In this document: piece after piece, positions 63,341 through 64,000 of the stretch | Numbering within the stretch: the first letter of the stretch is position 1 | Layout: the number at the start of each line of letters is the position of its first letter | Assembly: GCA_004565275.1 (NCBI GenBank) | Contig: SDOX01000006.1 | Coordinates: forward strand, 992,001 to 1,056,000 | Origin: Nannochloropsis salina CCMP1776 | Taxonomy: Eukaryota; Sar; Eustigmatophyceae; Eustigmatales; Monodopsidaceae | DNA: 64,000 nt | Reading direction: 5' to 3' | Program-made: the position numbers and the translations under genes | The notes under the pieces: model-generated | Seen by the model: the letters and a program-made list of their open reading frames with translations, nothing else | What the model was told of the DNA's origin: nothing | The model's database searches: none

Positions 63341-64000
63341 CTAATGCTCTCCGTTTCGTACCTCAGACCCCCCGTTCCCCTCCTCCTCCAAGGCATACCG
63401 GGCGTTGTAGTAGTTGTCTTCGGCCACCTTTTTCTTACTGTACTTGGCCACGAAAAGCTCCTGATTCTTCTGAATCCTGGAGACAATCTCACGCACCGAC
63501 AGGTCACAGTCTGAGGATATCTCCATAAATATTTTCATCTCTTTCGGCACGGCAAAAGGGTCTTCCTCCCCTTCCCCTCCTTCCCTCCCTCCCCCCACGC
63601 CCCCCCCCCAAGTCCCCTCGTCCTCGATATCGTCCCTATGCCTGCCATGCAGGACCAGAGAAAGCTTGAGGGAAGCGATCATTTCCCGCGTCACGGTGTA
63701 CGGAGCATCGATCAGGACGTCGTCAACGTACTTACACCCCAACACGGACAAGACGCGCTCGTGCAAATTCATAATCGGGAAGTTGGAGCCACGCTGGGCA
63801 TTCACCACCTGGGAGGAGACAGAGGTAGGGGAAGGGCCGCAATTAGGGTTAGGAGGGATGAGAGAAGAAAGTCCCGGGGAGAGGTCAGGATTCGTTGGCT
63901 AGTTCCCATGGTCGACCCCTGGCCTCCCCTCCCCGTCCCCTCCCCCCACCTGATCGTTGTGCACCCCCACGATCAGGAACACGGGCCGGACCTCAGGGAG
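63341..64000 (-). CDS. PCYT2: Ethanolamine-phosphate cytidylyltransferase, C-terminal part
   Basis: The gene runs off the right edge. Two exons are visible: up to 63950 (partial, ending VFLIVGVHNDQ, donor CAG|GTGGGG) and 63808-63341 after CTCCTCCCAG, phase 0. The joined sequence reads HNDQVVNAQRGSNFPIMNLH, then ERVLSVLGCKYVDDVLIDAP and REMIASLKLSLVLHG, the second cytidylyltransferase domain of ECT/PCYT2. DPFAVPKEMKIFMEI and ELFVAKYSKKKVAE near the end are also conserved. The enzyme makes CDP-ethanolamine from CTP and phosphoethanolamine, the usual rate-limiting step of the Kennedy route to phosphatidylethanolamine. A Gly/Glu-rich insert lies around 63560-63620. The N-terminal domain is outside the window. 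Confidence 0.92.

Noticed and set aside
63843-63853. TTAGGGTTAGG, a telomere-like repeat.
   Set aside because: Under two units, inside an intron of the cytidylyltransferase gene, with no further copies nearby; likely chance.

Overview
The window is nuclear DNA of a eukaryote, most likely a photosynthetic stramenopile with a red-derived complex plastid. Three proteins (TPR protein, methyltransferase, PPR protein) begin with a hydrophobic signal peptide followed by a Phe-led transit segment (QGFGAS, VQAFRP, IAAFRSP), the heterokont plastid-import signature. Genes are dense, GC-rich and intron-poor, with short GT-AG introns that can be checked by reading phase, and gaps are more AT-rich. This fits a eustigmatophyte such as Nannochloropsis/Microchloropsis, but the species cannot be fixed from sequence alone. 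No transposon, virus-like element, CRISPR array, rRNA or convincing tRNA was seen.

Layout. 1-9.1 kb: C-terminal part of an unknown protein, a YeeE/YedE-type sulfur transporter, a Ser-rich coiled-coil protein and a lumen-type plastid TPR protein. 9.6-20.6 kb: a giant ARF-GEF, the ER SNARE USE1 and a sucrose-type MFS transporter. 20.9-26.4 kb: plastid methyltransferase, the ribosome-biogenesis factor IMP4, a secretory glutaminyl cyclase and a divergent long-tailed histone H2B. 27-41.9 kb: a plastid PPR protein, a TMEM184/Ost-alpha membrane protein, a BAG6-type ubiquitin-like protein, and a RING-RRM-RRM-RS protein with an SRI-like tail. 43-53 kb: GTP cyclohydrolase I, cytosolic PheRS beta, a secreted ricin-B-like protein, a divergent tail-anchored PNP-like protein and proteasome subunit RPN12. 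53-64 kb: tripeptidyl peptidase II, a PDZ plus ELM2/SANT-like protein, a peroxisomal adenine nucleotide carrier and the C-terminal part of ethanolamine-phosphate cytidylyltransferase.

The genes are mostly unrelated housekeeping genes in divergent or convergent pairs. The one pairing with clear functional logic is RPN12 and TPP2, which face away from each other over about 490 bp: TPP2 trims peptides released by the proteasome. The most unusual content is in protein architecture: MABP-HUS-Sec7-PH, RING-RRM-SRI, PDZ-ELM2/SANT, an H2B with a tail of about 170 residues, a PNP-fold protein with altered active-site residues and a membrane tail, and a 30-bp tandem duplication in the TMEM184 gene that has copied its 5' splice site in frame. 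Exon joins were inferred by eye from splice consensus, phase and protein continuity; there are no transcript data.
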